Positions 43,934 to 53,394 are shown, counted from the first letter of the stretch. The stretch is DNA of 64,000 nucleotides from Sulfitobacter geojensis (GCF_000622325.1 NZ_JASE01000005.1:124001-188000); one strand, 5' to 3'. A program made the numbers and translations. Notes: generated by a model from the letters alone, not told the origin.

Positions 43934-45367
43934 TTACTCCGCTGCGATATCCGCCACACCGTTCAACCGCTCAAGGATCGCTTCGGCGCAATCGCGCCCG
44001 TCCTTGATCGCCCAAACCACCAGCGACGCACCGCGCACGATGTCTCCTACCGCATAAACGCCGTCCATCTCTGTGGCGCCCGTGACATATTCGGTTTTGA
44101 TCGTGCCCCAGCGTGTTACCGGCAACTCGGGCTCGTTCCAAAGCGTCGGCAAATCTTCCGGTTCAAAACCAAGCGCCATGATCACCAGATCGGCGTCTTC
44201 GACATAATCCGCACCCTCTATCACCTCTGGTGCCTGACGGCCTGTCGCATCCGGTGCGCCCAGACGCATCTTTTGCACCATCACACCTGTAACCGGATCC
44301 CCGACAAAGCCTTTGGGCGCGGTCAGCCATTCAAACTGCACGCCCTCTTCTTCGGCATTGGCCACTTCGCGCTGGCTGCCCGGCATGTTGGCGCGGTCCC
44401 GACGATACAGGCACTTCACGCTCTCGGCACCCTGACGGATCGACGTGCGCACACAGTCCATCGCCGTGTCACCACCGCCGATCACAACCACCCGCTTGCC
44501 CTTGGCATCCAGACGACCGGAATCAAATTCTTCAACCGCATCACCAAAACTTTTGCGGTTGCTTGCGGTCAGAAAATCAATCGCCCGCTCAAGGCCCACA
44601 CCACCCACGCCGGGGGCCTGAATTTCCCTTGTTTTATAAACACCTGTGGCAATGATCACCGCATCATGCGCCTTGCGAATATCGGCAAAGCTGATGTCCT
44701 TGCCGACGGTGCAATTCAACTTGAACGTCACGCCGCTAGCCTCAAGCTGTTCATTGCGGCGCATCACGATATCTTTCTCCAGCTTGAAACCGGGGATACC
44801 ATAAGTCAGCAAGCCGCCCGCGCGGTCATAGGTGTCGTACACCGTGACCTGCACGCCCTGCCGGCGCAGCACATCTGCCGCCGCCAGGCCACCGGGGCCT
44901 GCGCCAATAATGCCAACCGATTCTGTGCGTTCCGCATGCGGCTTGATCGGCTTCACCCACCCTTTTTCCCACGCGGTATCGGTGATGTATTTCTCGACAG
45001 AACCGATAGTCACAGTGCCATGACCTGAGGATTCGATAACACAGTTGCCTTCGCACAGGCGATCCTGCGGGCAGATGCGGCCACAAATCTCGGGGAACGT
45101 ATTGGTCGCTTGGGACACTTCATAGGCCTCTTCCAACCGCCCTTCGGCGGTCAGGCGCAGCCAGTCAGGGATGTTGTTGTGCAGCGGGCAATGGCTTTGG
45201 CAGTACGGCACGCCACACTGGCTGCACCGGCTGGATTGCTCCTTGGCTTTGGCATCCGCGTACTCTGCGTAAATCTCGTTGAAATCCGTGCGACGTAAAT
45301 CAGGGGGACGCTTTTCCGGCATGTCCCGCTCAAGACTTACAAATTTCAACATCGGCTGCTTTGCCAT
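43934..45367 (-). CDS. gltD: Glutamate synthase (NADPH) small subunit
   Basis: 477 aa. FAD-dependent subunit that passes electrons from NADPH to GltB. N-terminal iron-sulfur cysteines are in CSQCGVPYCQSHCP and CGRICPQDRLCEGNC; the FAD loop is GAGPGGLAAADVLRR and the NADPH loop GGGDTAMDC. It is the first gene of gltD-GFA-gltB. A perfect palindrome lies 65 bases upstream of the start and a structured repeat follows the stop. Confidence 0.96.
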   Translation of the reverse strand: MAKQPMLKFVSLERDMPEKRPPDLRRTDFNEIYAEYADAKAKEQSSRCSQCGVPYCQSHCPLHNNIPDWLRLTAEGRLEEAYEVSQATNTFPEICGRICPQDRLCEGNCVIESSGHGTVTIGSVEKYITDTAWEKGWVKPIKPHAERTESVGIIGAGPGGLAAADVLRRQGVQVTVYDTYDRAGGLLTYGIPGFKLEKDIVMRRNEQLEASGVTFKLNCTVGKDISFADIRKAHDAVIIATGVYKTREIQAPGVGGVGLERAIDFLTASNRKSFGDAVEEFDSGRLDAKGKRVVVIGGGDTAMDCVRTSIRQGAESVKCLYRRDRANMPGSQREVANAEEEGVQFEWLTAPKGFVGDPVTGVMVQKMRLGAPDATGRQAPEVIEGADYVEDADLVIMALGFEPEDLPTLWNEPELPVTRWGTIKTEYVTGATEMDGVYAVGDIVRGASLVVWAIKDGRDCAEAILERLNGVADIAAE

Positions 45368-45431
45368 GGTCTATTCCTTACGTGTCACCTGCCAGAAGCA
45401 CCGGATACTACAGGTCGAAAAGGAATAAAAG

Positions 45432-45446
45432 TCAGCAGTGCTGACC
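45432..45446. promoter_or_regulatory. Perfect palindrome upstream of gltD
   Basis: GTCAGCA-G-TGCTGAC, 7-bp arms around one base, lies 65-79 bases before the gltD start. Size and place suit an operator. I cannot match it to a named regulator. Confidence 0.5.
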
Positions 45447-45503
45447 TATATGTGAGATTTTTCCGGTTGCCCCGCCAAATCTATCAGATTGGTTTGGAAA
45501 ATG

Positions 45504-45518
45504 GGTCCGAACCGGACC
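45504..45518 (-). terminator. Possible uppP terminator
   Basis: GGTCCG and CGGACC flank a 3-base loop just after the uppP stop. On the minus strand the stem is followed by CATTTTCC, a weak T-tract. Confidence 0.4.
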
Positions 45519-45523
45519 TACTG

Positions 45524-46330
45524 TCAATAGCCAGCCATCAAAGCAGCCAAAGCAACACCGCCAACAATGATCCGCCACCACCCGAACAAGGCGTATCCAT
45601 GCTTGCTGACATAGCCCAACAGCCACTTCACAACCAAAACCGCCGCGATAAAGGCAAAGACGAATCCAACCGCAATCTCCCCCATCGCATTGGCGTCCAG
45701 CACATCGCGATTCTTATAGAGGTCATAGGCAAACGCACCGGCCATTGTCGGCATCGACAGGAAAAACGAAAACTCCGCCGCCGCGCGCTTGCTGGCGCCC
45801 AACATCAATGCCCCGACAATCGTCGACCCCGATCGCGATGTACCCGGGATCATCGCAAGGCACTGAATAACGCCGATTTTCAAGGCCATCGATAAGGGGA
45901 AATCCATTGCATCGTCATGCTTTGTCTCTGGCGCAACGCGCTCCACCAACAGCAGGATGACGCCACCGACAATCAACATCACCGCGATCAAAACCGGCGT
46001 TTCAAACAGCACGGTCTTGATGAAATCATGCGCCAGCACACCAATCACCACCGCAGGCATAAAGGCCACCAGCACCGATAGGATAAACCGCCGTGAGGCG
46101 GGGTCATGGGGTGCTGTAGAAAACACCGCCCACAGCCGCGTCGCATAAATCGATAGAATCGCCAGAACCGCACCCAGCTGGATCACCACCTCAAACGCGC
46201 GCCCCGCGCTTTCAAAGCCAAGGAAGTGACCAGCCAACAGCAAATGACCCGTTGACGATACCGGAATAAACTCGGTCAATCCCTCAAGCAGCCCCAGAAA
46301 GGCCGCGACCAGCGTGGTCGACTGATCCAT
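45524..46330 (-). CDS. uppP: Undecaprenyl-diphosphatase
   Basis: 268 aa integral membrane enzyme that dephosphorylates undecaprenyl diphosphate to recycle the carrier lipid of peptidoglycan synthesis. Catalytic signatures are [17 protein letters not shown] near the N-terminus and [10 protein letters not shown] in the middle, with eight or so hydrophobic spans. Its start overlaps the stop of the NDUFA9-like gene (ATGA). Together with mtgA this gives two late-stage cell-wall genes in the region. Confidence 0.96.
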   Translation of the reverse strand: MDQSTTLVAAFLGLLEGLTEFIPVSSTGHLLLAGHFLGFESAGRAFEVVIQLGAVLAILSIYATRLWAVFSTAPHDPASRRFILSVLVAFMPAVVIGVLAHDFIKTVLFETPVLIAVMLIVGGVILLLVERVAPETKHDDAMDFPLSMALKIGVIQCLAMIPGTSRSGSTIVGALMLGASKRAAAEFSFFLSMPTMAGAFAYDLYKNRDVLDANAMGEIAVGFVFAFIAAVLVVKWLLGYVSKHGYALFGWWRIIVGGVALAALMAGY

Positions 46331-47316
46331 CAGCTGTTGCGCAGGTTCTGCGCAGAATCCTTGATCGCGTCATATTGGCCGGACGGCCGGAACCGCCACA
46401 AGTAGTCAGGCAATACTGCTTCCATGGCCACCGGCGTAATGCCAAGCTCGGCAAGCCCCTTGGCGTCTTGTCTCACCACGTTATCCTTGGTCAGGTTCTT
46501 GAGCTGGTCACGGGTCAACACCCCGTTGGAAACCAGTCCGCCCGTCACAGCCTGCACCATATCAAAGCCCCAGGCCATGATGCCCGCAATCCATGTCGGC
46601 AGGTTCAAAACCAGACGCCGGCGATGCACAACACCCAGCATCCGCTGCATCAACCCGCGCAGGCTGTCGACCTCTGGACCGCCCAACTCATAGATGCCGC
46701 CAGCCGCCTTACCGGTGACACCCATCTCTGCCGCTTCGGCAACATCACCGACGTAAACTGGCTGCATCCGCACGTCCCCGCCTGCGATAGGCAAAACAGG
46801 GCTCAGGCGTGACATACCCGCAAAACGGTTGAAAAAATCATCTTCGGGGCCGAACACAATTGAGGGCCGCAGGATCACGGCACCCGGCATGTGTTCCAGA
46901 ACGCCCGCCTCGCCAGCGCCCTTACTTGCCGCGTAATCGCTTTCCGACTCGGCATCGGCACCAATGGCAGAGATATGCACCATGCGCTTCACGCCCTGTT
47001 CAGCAGCCAGCCGCGCAACCCGCTCGGCACCTTCGGCCTGTACCGCGCCGAATTTGTTTTTGCCGCTTTCGACCAGAATACCGACGCAGTTCACAACCGC
47101 ATCCGCCCCCGTCAGCGCCGCACGCACAGAGGCGTCATCGCGGATATTGCATAGGATCGGCTCAACCTGTCCAACCACGCCGTAGGGTTTGACAAACAGC
47201 GCTTCGTTCGGATTGCGCACGGCCACCCGCACACGCCATCCGGCCCGTGCCATACGTTGTGTAATGTAGCGTCCGACGAAACCGGACCCGCCGTAAATTG
47301 TAACCAGCTTGGACAT
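46330..47316 (-). CDS. NDUFA9-like NAD(P)-binding protein
   Basis: 328 aa atypical SDR. The nucleotide loop is [21 protein letters not shown], with [10 protein letters not shown] and HISAIGAD following. It resembles the complex I accessory subunit NDUFA9, which is found in mitochondria and in alphaproteobacteria. Whether this copy binds complex I cannot be told; no nuo gene is in the window. Start at [10 protein letters not shown]; an in-frame start at 47397 is disfavoured. Overlaps uppP by 4 bases, so the two are one transcription unit. Confidence 0.88.
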   Translation of the reverse strand: MSKLVTIYGGSGFVGRYITQRMARAGWRVRVAVRNPNEALFVKPYGVVGQVEPILCNIRDDASVRAALTGADAVVNCVGILVESGKNKFGAVQAEGAERVARLAAEQGVKRMVHISAIGADAESESDYAASKGAGEAGVLEHMPGAVILRPSIVFGPEDDFFNRFAGMSRLSPVLPIAGGDVRMQPVYVGDVAEAAEMGVTGKAAGGIYELGGPEVDSLRGLMQRMLGVVHRRRLVLNLPTWIAGIMAWGFDMVQAVTGGLVSNGVLTRDQLKNLTKDNVVRQDAKGLAELGITPVAMEAVLPDYLWRFRPSGQYDAIKDSAQNLRNS

Positions 47317-47442
47317 GGTGATGCTCCTGCCTGCGCATTGACTACGGGTGATGTACCGCTCCGTTCCGCTTGCGACAAGCAACAATTGGACGACCAAGGA
47401 CCGTCGGCACGCAAGAACCTATGTTTTTTGCCTAAATTGCGA

Positions 47443-47471
47443 TTGACACCCGCGAAGGCTGGCCTTAGTGA
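47443..47471 (+). promoter_or_regulatory. Likely promoter of tRNA-Leu
   Basis: TTGACA (47443-47448) and TAGTGA (47466-47471) are 17 bases apart, and the tRNA begins 16 bases after the -10. Confidence 0.55.
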
Positions 47472-47486
47472 GCCCTCACGTGACCT

Positions 47487-47572
47487 GCCCAGGTGGCGGA
47501 ATGGTAGACGCGCTAGCTTCAGGTGCTAGTACTGGCAACGGTGTGGAGGTTCGAGTCCTCTCCTGGGCACCA
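47487..47572 (+). tRNA. tRNA-Leu (CAG)
   Basis: 86 nt with encoded CCA. The acceptor GCCCAGG pairs with CCTGGGC; D-arm region GGTGGCGGAATGGTAGACGC; anticodon stem CTAGC/GCTAG around TTCAGGT gives anticodon CAG at 47520-47522. A long variable arm (class II) and a T-arm with GGTTCGAGTCC follow. The next gene remnant is an integrase, consistent with use as an attachment site. Confidence 0.96.
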
Positions 47573-47625
47573 CTTTTCCGGAACAGCATACTGATTTATA
47601 TCGGCTTTTCAGAAAAGCGTCGCAG

Positions 47626-47874
47626 ATGTCGGGGGGCAAATCAGCACCATATACCTTCCGCAAGGACGACATCTTTTACTTCGCAAGAAGGGTTCCAGCA
47701 GATCTAAGAAGACACTACTCTTCGAGCCGAATATCGTACTCTTCAAGGACCGGATCGGCGTCAGTTGCTTGCGCTAGGGCTAATCGGGACCTGTCACGGC
47801 GGACGGGCCGTGTCGGACGGCGGCGCCGACTTCAACGCTTGCTCTGTAGTTTCTCGCGAAGAACGATGTGCTGA
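47626..47874 (+). pseudogene. Tyrosine integrase remnant (N-terminal DUF6538-like part)
   Basis: Starts 53 bases after the tRNA. The first 50 codons read like the N-terminus of roseobacterial phage/island integrases: YTFRKDDIFYFARRVPADLR, then a YSSRTGSASVA..RANR segment equivalent to their YSLRT-S-ARARANR. After the ANR position the frame turns into arginine-rich sequence without family match and stops at 47874, so a frameshift or deletion is likely. No SAM-like or catalytic domain (R..HxxR..Y) follows before 48027. The rest of the gap to 48026 holds nothing recognisable. Confidence 0.65.
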
Positions 47875-48026
47875 GTCGACGGACGTCCAACAGCGCAAAG
47901 GTTTCATATCCCGTTGAAATCAAAAGGGATGGTGCGAGAGTTCACGCGAACGCCTACGCTTGTGTAGGGAAGCGGATATTATTGCGCGTCGGGCAGAATG
48001 CCGATGAACCCGAAATTGTCCAAATG

Positions 48027-48968
48027 TCACACTGCCCTTTCGCATCTAACCATGGTTTCGCGTAACTTCCGAAGCTTTTGCGGGTCTTCAACACAGCTTT
48101 GCCTCATATCCGGACAGCGTGGCGCGAAGAAACAGCCCTGGTGCGTCGCAAAGGGGTCCGCCGCCGCTGCGCCCAGTTTTTGTTCGGGCAGGCCCGCTTG
48201 TGGGTCCGGCAGCAAGGTCGCGGCAAGGAGGGCGCGGGTATAGGGGTGACCGGCATCCGCAAAGAGCGCATCGGTCGCGGCTTCCTCGATCTTCTGTCCG
48301 AGGTACATGACAGCCACGTGATCCGCCAGATGCTCAACCACGGCAAGGTTATGGCTCACAAACACCATTGTAAGGCCAAGCTCTTTCTTAAGCGATAGCA
48401 ACAGGTTGATGATTTGCGCCTGCACCGAAACATCAAGCGCGGAAGTCGGCTCGTCACAAATCAAAACGCGTGGCCCGAGGATAAGCGCGCGCGCGATGGC
48501 GACCCGCTGCCTTTGCCCGCCGGAAAGCTCGCCGGGATAGGCATCGGCTAACCGCGAGGGTAGCCCCACCAGATCAAGCATGCGTTTGACCTCTGCATCG
48601 ACATTGGCGCCGCCATGCAAGCGCAACGGCTGACCGACCAAAGTCTGGATACGTTTGACCGGATTAAGCGAGGCATTGGGGTTCTGAAACACTGGCTGGA
48701 TCAACCGCACACGGTCGGCCACAGGCATTGTGCCGATCTTCTGTCCCGCGATCTCGACCTCACCGTGATCGGGTTGCAACAAGCCCAGCATGATGCTGAC
48801 TGCTGTGCTTTTGCCGCAACCGGATTCACCGACAAGGCCAAGCGTTTCCCCTTCGGCCACCTCAAGCGATAGGTCGTTCACGGCCATCAATTCTTCGGTC
48901 GGGGCGAACATGCCACGGCGCAGGCGGTAGGTCTTGTGGATATTGGACATACGGATCATCGGGCTCAT
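48027..48968 (-). CDS. Peptide-type ABC transporter ATPase (DppF/OppF-like)
   Basis: 313 aa. Walker A GESGCGKST, signature LSGGQRQR, Walker B VLICDEPTSALD and the C-terminal oligopeptide-transport extension with four cysteine-type positions (CFFAPRCPDMRQSC). It is the second of two ATPases. The start at 48968 (MSPMIRM) overlaps the other ATPase gene by 4 bases (ATGA). Last gene of the RidA-RraA-SBP-permease-ATPase operon. Its 3' end lies next to the integrase remnant. Confidence 0.93.
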   Translation of the reverse strand: MSPMIRMSNIHKTYRLRRGMFAPTEELMAVNDLSLEVAEGETLGLVGESGCGKSTAVSIMLGLLQPDHGEVEIAGQKIGTMPVADRVRLIQPVFQNPNASLNPVKRIQTLVGQPLRLHGGANVDAEVKRMLDLVGLPSRLADAYPGELSGGQRQRVAIARALILGPRVLICDEPTSALDVSVQAQIINLLLSLKKELGLTMVFVSHNLAVVEHLADHVAVMYLGQKIEEAATDALFADAGHPYTRALLAATLLPDPQAGLPEQKLGAAAADPFATHQGCFFAPRCPDMRQSCVEDPQKLRKLRETMVRCERAV

Positions 48969-49948
48969 GCCGCCACCTCCGCTGCCTTGTAGCATTCAAC
49001 GAAATGGCCGGGACCAGCGTCGATGCGCGGCACAGGGTCCTTGGCGCACTCTGGTCCGGCAAGGGCGCAGCGATCGCGGAAGGCACAGCCCTGCAGCGTG
49101 CCAATCAGCCCGGGGACACGCCCCGGAATGGCAGGCAATTCGCTGCCACGCGGGGTGACGCCCGGGACCGGGATCGCAGCGAGCAACCCCTGCGTGTAAG
49201 GGTGGCCCGGCGCAGCAAACAGACCTGCAACGGGCGCGCGTTCAGCGATGCGTCCGGCGTACATCACCGCAACATCGTTCGCGATGGCCGCAACCACACC
49301 CAGATCATGGGTAATCAGCAACAGAGACAGGCCAAGATCGGCCTGCAACTGGCCCAGAAGCGTCAGGATCTGGGCCTGAATAGTCACATCCAGCGCGGTC
49401 GTCGGCTCGTCCGCTATCAAAAGTTTGGGCCGCCCCATGAGTGCCGAGGCGATCATAATGCGCTGGCGTTGCCCACCGGAAAACCCGTGTGGATATTGCG
49501 TCAAGCGTGCTTCCGGATTGGCGATTCCCACGCGATCGAGCATTTCAATAGCGCGGGCGTCGGCCTCGTTCCGGCTCAACTTTTCGTGGCGCATGACGCC
49601 TTCGGTCAGTTGTCGTCCGATGGTAAGCGTCGGGTTAAGTGCGCTGGTCGGGTCCTGAAAAATCATCGCCACATCCCGACCACGCAGCTTTGCCAACTTG
49701 GCATCGGTTTTGGTGGTCAGGTCCTGCCCCGCCATTTCGAAACGGTCACTTGTCACCTTGGCGTAGCGCGGCAGCAGTCCCATGATCGAGGTCGCCGTCA
49801 GCGATTTGCCGCAGCCCGACTCGCCAACAAGGCAAAGTGTCTCTCCCTTTGCGATCTGTAAATCGACACCCCGAACCGCGTTCAACATGCCTCGGTCCGT
49901 GGGGATCGACACCTTCAGGTTGCGAATATCAAGCATCATTTCGGTCAT
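48965..49948 (-). CDS. Peptide-type ABC transporter ATPase (DppD/OppD-like)
   Basis: 327 aa. Walker A GESGCGKSL, signature FSGGQRQR, Walker B LLIADEPTTALD and the cysteine-containing C-terminal extension (GCAFRDRCALAGPEC). First of the paired ATPases; the start overlaps the permease stop by 4 bases, and its own stop overlaps the next ATPase. Pairing of two ATPases with two permeases and a family 5 binding protein is the peptide/nickel/opine transporter layout. Confidence 0.93.
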   Translation of the reverse strand: MTEMMLDIRNLKVSIPTDRGMLNAVRGVDLQIAKGETLCLVGESGCGKSLTATSIMGLLPRYAKVTSDRFEMAGQDLTTKTDAKLAKLRGRDVAMIFQDPTSALNPTLTIGRQLTEGVMRHEKLSRNEADARAIEMLDRVGIANPEARLTQYPHGFSGGQRQRIMIASALMGRPKLLIADEPTTALDVTIQAQILTLLGQLQADLGLSLLLITHDLGVVAAIANDVAVMYAGRIAERAPVAGLFAAPGHPYTQGLLAAIPVPGVTPRGSELPAIPGRVPGLIGTLQGCAFRDRCALAGPECAKDPVPRIDAGPGHFVECYKAAEVAA

Positions 49949-50817
49949 TTTCGTGCAGGCCCCGTTATATCGCGCATGCCGTCGCCAAAAAGGTTGACCG
50001 CCAGTACCAGCAAGCAGAGCGCCGATCCGGGCAGCGCGATCAGCCAGGGATCAAAGAGAATATTGTCGCGGCCTTCGGAAATCATCAGCCCCCAGCTTGG
50101 CGTTGGCGGACGCACCCCCAGCCCGAGGAAGGACAATGCCGCCTCCAGCAGGATCACGTTTGCAACCTCCAGCGAAACGACCACGAGGATCGTAGCGCGC
50201 ATGTTTGGCAAAATTTCGAGAAACAGGATGCGCGTCCGACTGGCTCCGATGGCCTGCAAGCCCATGATGAATTCCTGATGTCGCAGGCTTTGAGCGGCAG
50301 CGCGCGTGACGACGGCGAACCGGTCCCATAAAAGCAGCCCCAAAACCGTAATCAACGTGGTCAGCGAAGCGCCGCCCAGCGCCACGGCCGCCAGTGCGAC
50401 CAGCACGATGGGCAATGACAGCCGTGTTGTGATTGCAAAACTGATGACCATATCGATCCAGCCGCCGAAATAGCCCGCAATCAGGCCGAGCGTGATACCG
50501 ATGGTGCCGGAGACAAGGATCACCCCAAGCCCGACACCCAGTGACACCCGCGCCCCGTAAATCATACGAGAGAGGTAATCACGGCCGAGGTGATCGGTTC
50601 CAAGAAGATGTTCGGGCACCGAACGATCATGCCAGAAAGGTGGTAACAATCGGCGGCTTAGGTCCTGCGCAATCGGGTCATGCGGGGCCAGCAGCGGCGC
50701 GAGCAGAGCGATCAGGATGATCACTGCCAAAAGCGTGCCCCCGATCAGCGCGCCGGTATTGCCGCGCATCTTGCGCCAGACAGACGGGCGTGCGGTTTCG
50801 ATATTGACCTCGGACAT
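49945..50817 (-). CDS. Peptide-type ABC transporter permease (DppC-like)
   Basis: 290 aa with an N-terminal OppC-type segment (VWRKMRGNTGALIGGTLLAVIILIALLAPLLAP), HLLGTDHLGRDYLSRMIYGARVSLGVGLG and six spans; EAA-like loop near ASRTRILFLEILPN. It overlaps its neighbours by 1-4 bases on both sides. Works as a heterodimer with the DppB-like permease upstream. Confidence 0.94.
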   Translation of the reverse strand: MSEVNIETARPSVWRKMRGNTGALIGGTLLAVIILIALLAPLLAPHDPIAQDLSRRLLPPFWHDRSVPEHLLGTDHLGRDYLSRMIYGARVSLGVGLGVILVSGTIGITLGLIAGYFGGWIDMVISFAITTRLSLPIVLVALAAVALGGASLTTLITVLGLLLWDRFAVVTRAAAQSLRHQEFIMGLQAIGASRTRILFLEILPNMRATILVVVSLEVANVILLEAALSFLGLGVRPPTPSWGLMISEGRDNILFDPWLIALPGSALCLLVLAVNLFGDGMRDITGPARK

Positions 50818-51737
50818 CAGGAGCTCCCCCGCAGGCGCGGATCCAGCACCGCGTTCAGAATATCGGCCAGCGTGGTAAGCACCACGTAAAGCAGCGACAG
50901 GATCAGGATGATCGCCTGCACCACCGGCAGGTCACTGCGCAGCAGGGATTCCCACGCCAGTCGTCCCAGCCCGTTCAGCGCGAAGACGCTTTCGATCACG
51001 ATGGAGCCGGACAGCAACTGCCCCAATTGAACCGCTGCCAAAGATACAAGCGGCAGTACCGCGTTGCGCAAAGCATGGCGTGAAATCACCAAATGCATCG
51101 GCAAGCCCTTGGCCTTGGCCGCACGGACATAGTCCGTGGCCAGCACGTCGATCATGCCCGAGCGCGTGATACGCATGAGTTCGGGGATGGCGTAATAGCT
51201 CAGCACGATCACAGGCAGGATGTAGCCCTGCCATGTGTCCGCGCCGGAAATAGGAACCCAGCCGTACCACACACCAAAGACCACAATGGCCATCAAGCCC
51301 AACCAGAAGCTCGGGATTGCCTGCCCAGAAACGGCGATCACCAGCGCAAGGCGGTCGATCCAGCCGTTCGGCCTCAGCGCCGCCGCAACGCCCAAGGGCA
51401 CCGCGATCACCAAGGCAACAAGGAATGAGATGAAGCCGAGCGTCAGCGTGACGCCGGCACGGTTGCCGATGATCTCTGTCACCGGCACATTAAAATAAAT
51501 GCTCTGCCCCAGATCTCCGGTCAAAGCGCTGCCGATCCAGTCGAGGTATTGAACAACCAAGGGCCGGTCAAAACCATAGGCCACGCGGATTGCTTCGGCA
51601 TCCTCGGCGCGGCCACCAGCGCCCGCGATGGCAATCGCAGGGTCGCCGGACACGAACATCAGACCAAAGCTCAGCGCCGACACGGTCAGACAGACCAAGA
51701 ACGCCACGAGCAAACGTTTAGAGATGAAAGAGAGCAT
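50817..51737 (-). CDS. Peptide-type ABC transporter permease (DppB-like)
   Basis: 306 aa. Begins MLSFISKRLLVAFLVCLTVSALSF, with the family extracytoplasmic region containing YGFDRPLVVQYLDWI and the EAA-like loop ATDYVRAAKAKGLP. Six spans. It follows the binding-protein gene after 70 bases that hold a 9-bp stem-loop, and ends on the DppC-like start. Confidence 0.94.
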   Translation of the reverse strand: MLSFISKRLLVAFLVCLTVSALSFGLMFVSGDPAIAIAGAGGRAEDAEAIRVAYGFDRPLVVQYLDWIGSALTGDLGQSIYFNVPVTEIIGNRAGVTLTLGFISFLVALVIAVPLGVAAALRPNGWIDRLALVIAVSGQAIPSFWLGLMAIVVFGVWYGWVPISGADTWQGYILPVIVLSYYAIPELMRITRSGMIDVLATDYVRAAKAKGLPMHLVISRHALRNAVLPLVSLAAVQLGQLLSGSIVIESVFALNGLGRLAWESLLRSDLPVVQAIILILSLLYVVLTTLADILNAVLDPRLRGSS

Positions 51738-51754
51738 AGGTCTTTCCGTTGTGG

Positions 51755-51787
51755 GGGCCGGACAGCAGGGAGAGGACCGTCCGGCCC
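51755..51787 (-). promoter_or_regulatory. Intercistronic stem-loop between binding protein and permease genes
   Basis: GGGCCGGAC (51755-51763) pairs perfectly with GTCCGGCCC (51779-51787) around 15 bases. There is no T-run. Hairpins here often protect the upstream mRNA, so that more binding protein than permease is made. Confidence 0.6.
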
Positions 51788-51807
51788 GTTATGTTGACAG
51801 GGTCAGC

Positions 51808-53340
51808 TTACTTCCAGCTGGCACCCCACCAACGGGCGAACTCATCCGGATGTGGAGTGAAGTTCAGGTCATTGGACAGGCCATAATTGACGTTAAAGTT
51901 GTACATTGGCATCCAATAGGCTTCCTCGGCAATCTTCTTGACAGCCTTGGAGTAGTTCTCGGCGCGCACGTCACGGTCTGATGCCGTGTCTGCTTCGGTC
52001 AGCCAGGTTGCCAGGTCGGCGTCCTGCACAAGGTCATCCGCACCGCCGCCAAAGAAATTCGACAGGATAAATGCGGTGTCACCGATACCATAGCTGCCCC
52101 AGTTGGAGAAGAACGCCGGAAGCTCTTTGGCGCGCCACTTGCCGATACCCGAGGAATACTGCTGCTCGTTCAGCTCCAAAGTCACGCCGACATTGGCGAG
52201 ATCGGCAGCCACAGCTTCGGCAGTCGGACGGGGCATGGCGGCAAACACCATTTCCATCTTGAAACCATCCTCGTACCCGGCTTCGGCCAGCAAAGCCTTG
52301 GCTTTTTCGGGGTCATATTCATAGGCCGTAACATCCTGCTCACAGCCAAATTGCGCCGGGTTGCACGGCGTGTTGAGAACCTCGGAAGCACCGCCTGCAA
52401 ATGCGTCGACAATCGCGCCGCGGTTGGTGGCGTGGATCAGCGCCTGACGCACGCGTTTGTCCGCAATCGGTGTGTCACCGGCCATCGCCTCGGGGGCGAA
52501 ACCAACATAACCGATGCGCATGATCGGCGCGCTGATGATCTGAACGCGACCTTCAAGGCGCGATGACTGATCCGGAGGAATACGCCAGATCCAATCCAGC
52601 GAACCGGACATCAGCTCGGCGTATTGTGTGTTCATTTCGGGAATGGTGCGAACGGAAATCTTGTCGATGGTCGCGCCGGATTTGGGGCTGCCCTCATAGT
52701 GATCCTCAAAGCGCTCCATTTCGTAACGGATGCCCGGCTCCTGACTGACCAGCTTGTAAGGGCCAGTGCCGATAGGGGTTGCAGCCATACCGGCGGACCC
52801 GTTTTCTGCAAAGAAGGCGTGCGGATAGATCGGCAGCGCATCGGCCAGCATCTCGACCGCACCGGCAAAGGGCTTGGACATGTTGATGCGGACTTTGTAA
52901 TCGTCCAGCTTTTCGACGCTGTCGATCCAGTCGACCGAAATCGAATAGCGGGTGCCATATTCAGCGGTGATCACGGTGTTGAGCGTTTCAACTACGTCAT
53001 CGGCGGTAAAGTCGGCACCGTTGTGGAACTTGACGCCTTGGCGGAGATTGAACTCCATCGTCAGCGGGCCGGTGAAGTCCCAGGATTCCGCCAGCGCCGG
53101 TACGATCTCGCCCGTGTCGAGGTTCTTGTAAAGCAACCCGTCATAGATGTGCCGTGCAAGGATCAGGCCCTGACGACCGGCGATCTTGTAGGTATCAAGC
53201 GGCTCCGGCTCTGCGGCGAAAGCAACATTAAGCGTGTTAGACGCCTTGTCGGCAAGGGCCGGTGTACCCAGTGTCAGCGCAGTGCTGGCAGCAAGGACAG
53301 CCAATGAAGTGAGGCCTTTTAAGGAGAATTTCTGTGTCAT
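51808..53340 (-). CDS. ABC transporter substrate-binding protein, family 5
   Basis: 510 aa periplasmic binding protein of the DppA/OppA class. A signal peptide (MTQKFSLKGLTSLAVLAASTALTLGTPALA) is followed by NTLNVAFAAEPEPLDTYKI, the YDGLLYKNLDTGEIVPALAESWDF segment and the ATNRGAIVDAF region. The ligand may be a peptide, opine or other amino-acid derivative; the neighbouring amidase and cyclodeaminase-like genes favour a modified amino acid. Fifty-four bases separate it from the RraA-like gene. Confidence 0.93.
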   Translation of the reverse strand: MTQKFSLKGLTSLAVLAASTALTLGTPALADKASNTLNVAFAAEPEPLDTYKIAGRQGLILARHIYDGLLYKNLDTGEIVPALAESWDFTGPLTMEFNLRQGVKFHNGADFTADDVVETLNTVITAEYGTRYSISVDWIDSVEKLDDYKVRINMSKPFAGAVEMLADALPIYPHAFFAENGSAGMAATPIGTGPYKLVSQEPGIRYEMERFEDHYEGSPKSGATIDKISVRTIPEMNTQYAELMSGSLDWIWRIPPDQSSRLEGRVQIISAPIMRIGYVGFAPEAMAGDTPIADKRVRQALIHATNRGAIVDAFAGGASEVLNTPCNPAQFGCEQDVTAYEYDPEKAKALLAEAGYEDGFKMEMVFAAMPRPTAEAVAADLANVGVTLELNEQQYSSGIGKWRAKELPAFFSNWGSYGIGDTAFILSNFFGGGADDLVQDADLATWLTEADTASDRDVRAENYSKAVKKIAEEAYWMPMYNFNVNYGLSNDLNFTPHPDEFARWWGASWK

Positions 53341-53394
53341 GGATCTCTCTGTCAGTTGAGTGAAGGGAAGATGTGGTGCGCCGGTTTTCCGGTT

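Noticed and set aside
47868..48065. Continuation of the integrase in another frame after 47868
   Set aside because: The translated sequence does not resemble the middle or catalytic part of tyrosine integrases, so only the N-terminal fragment is called.
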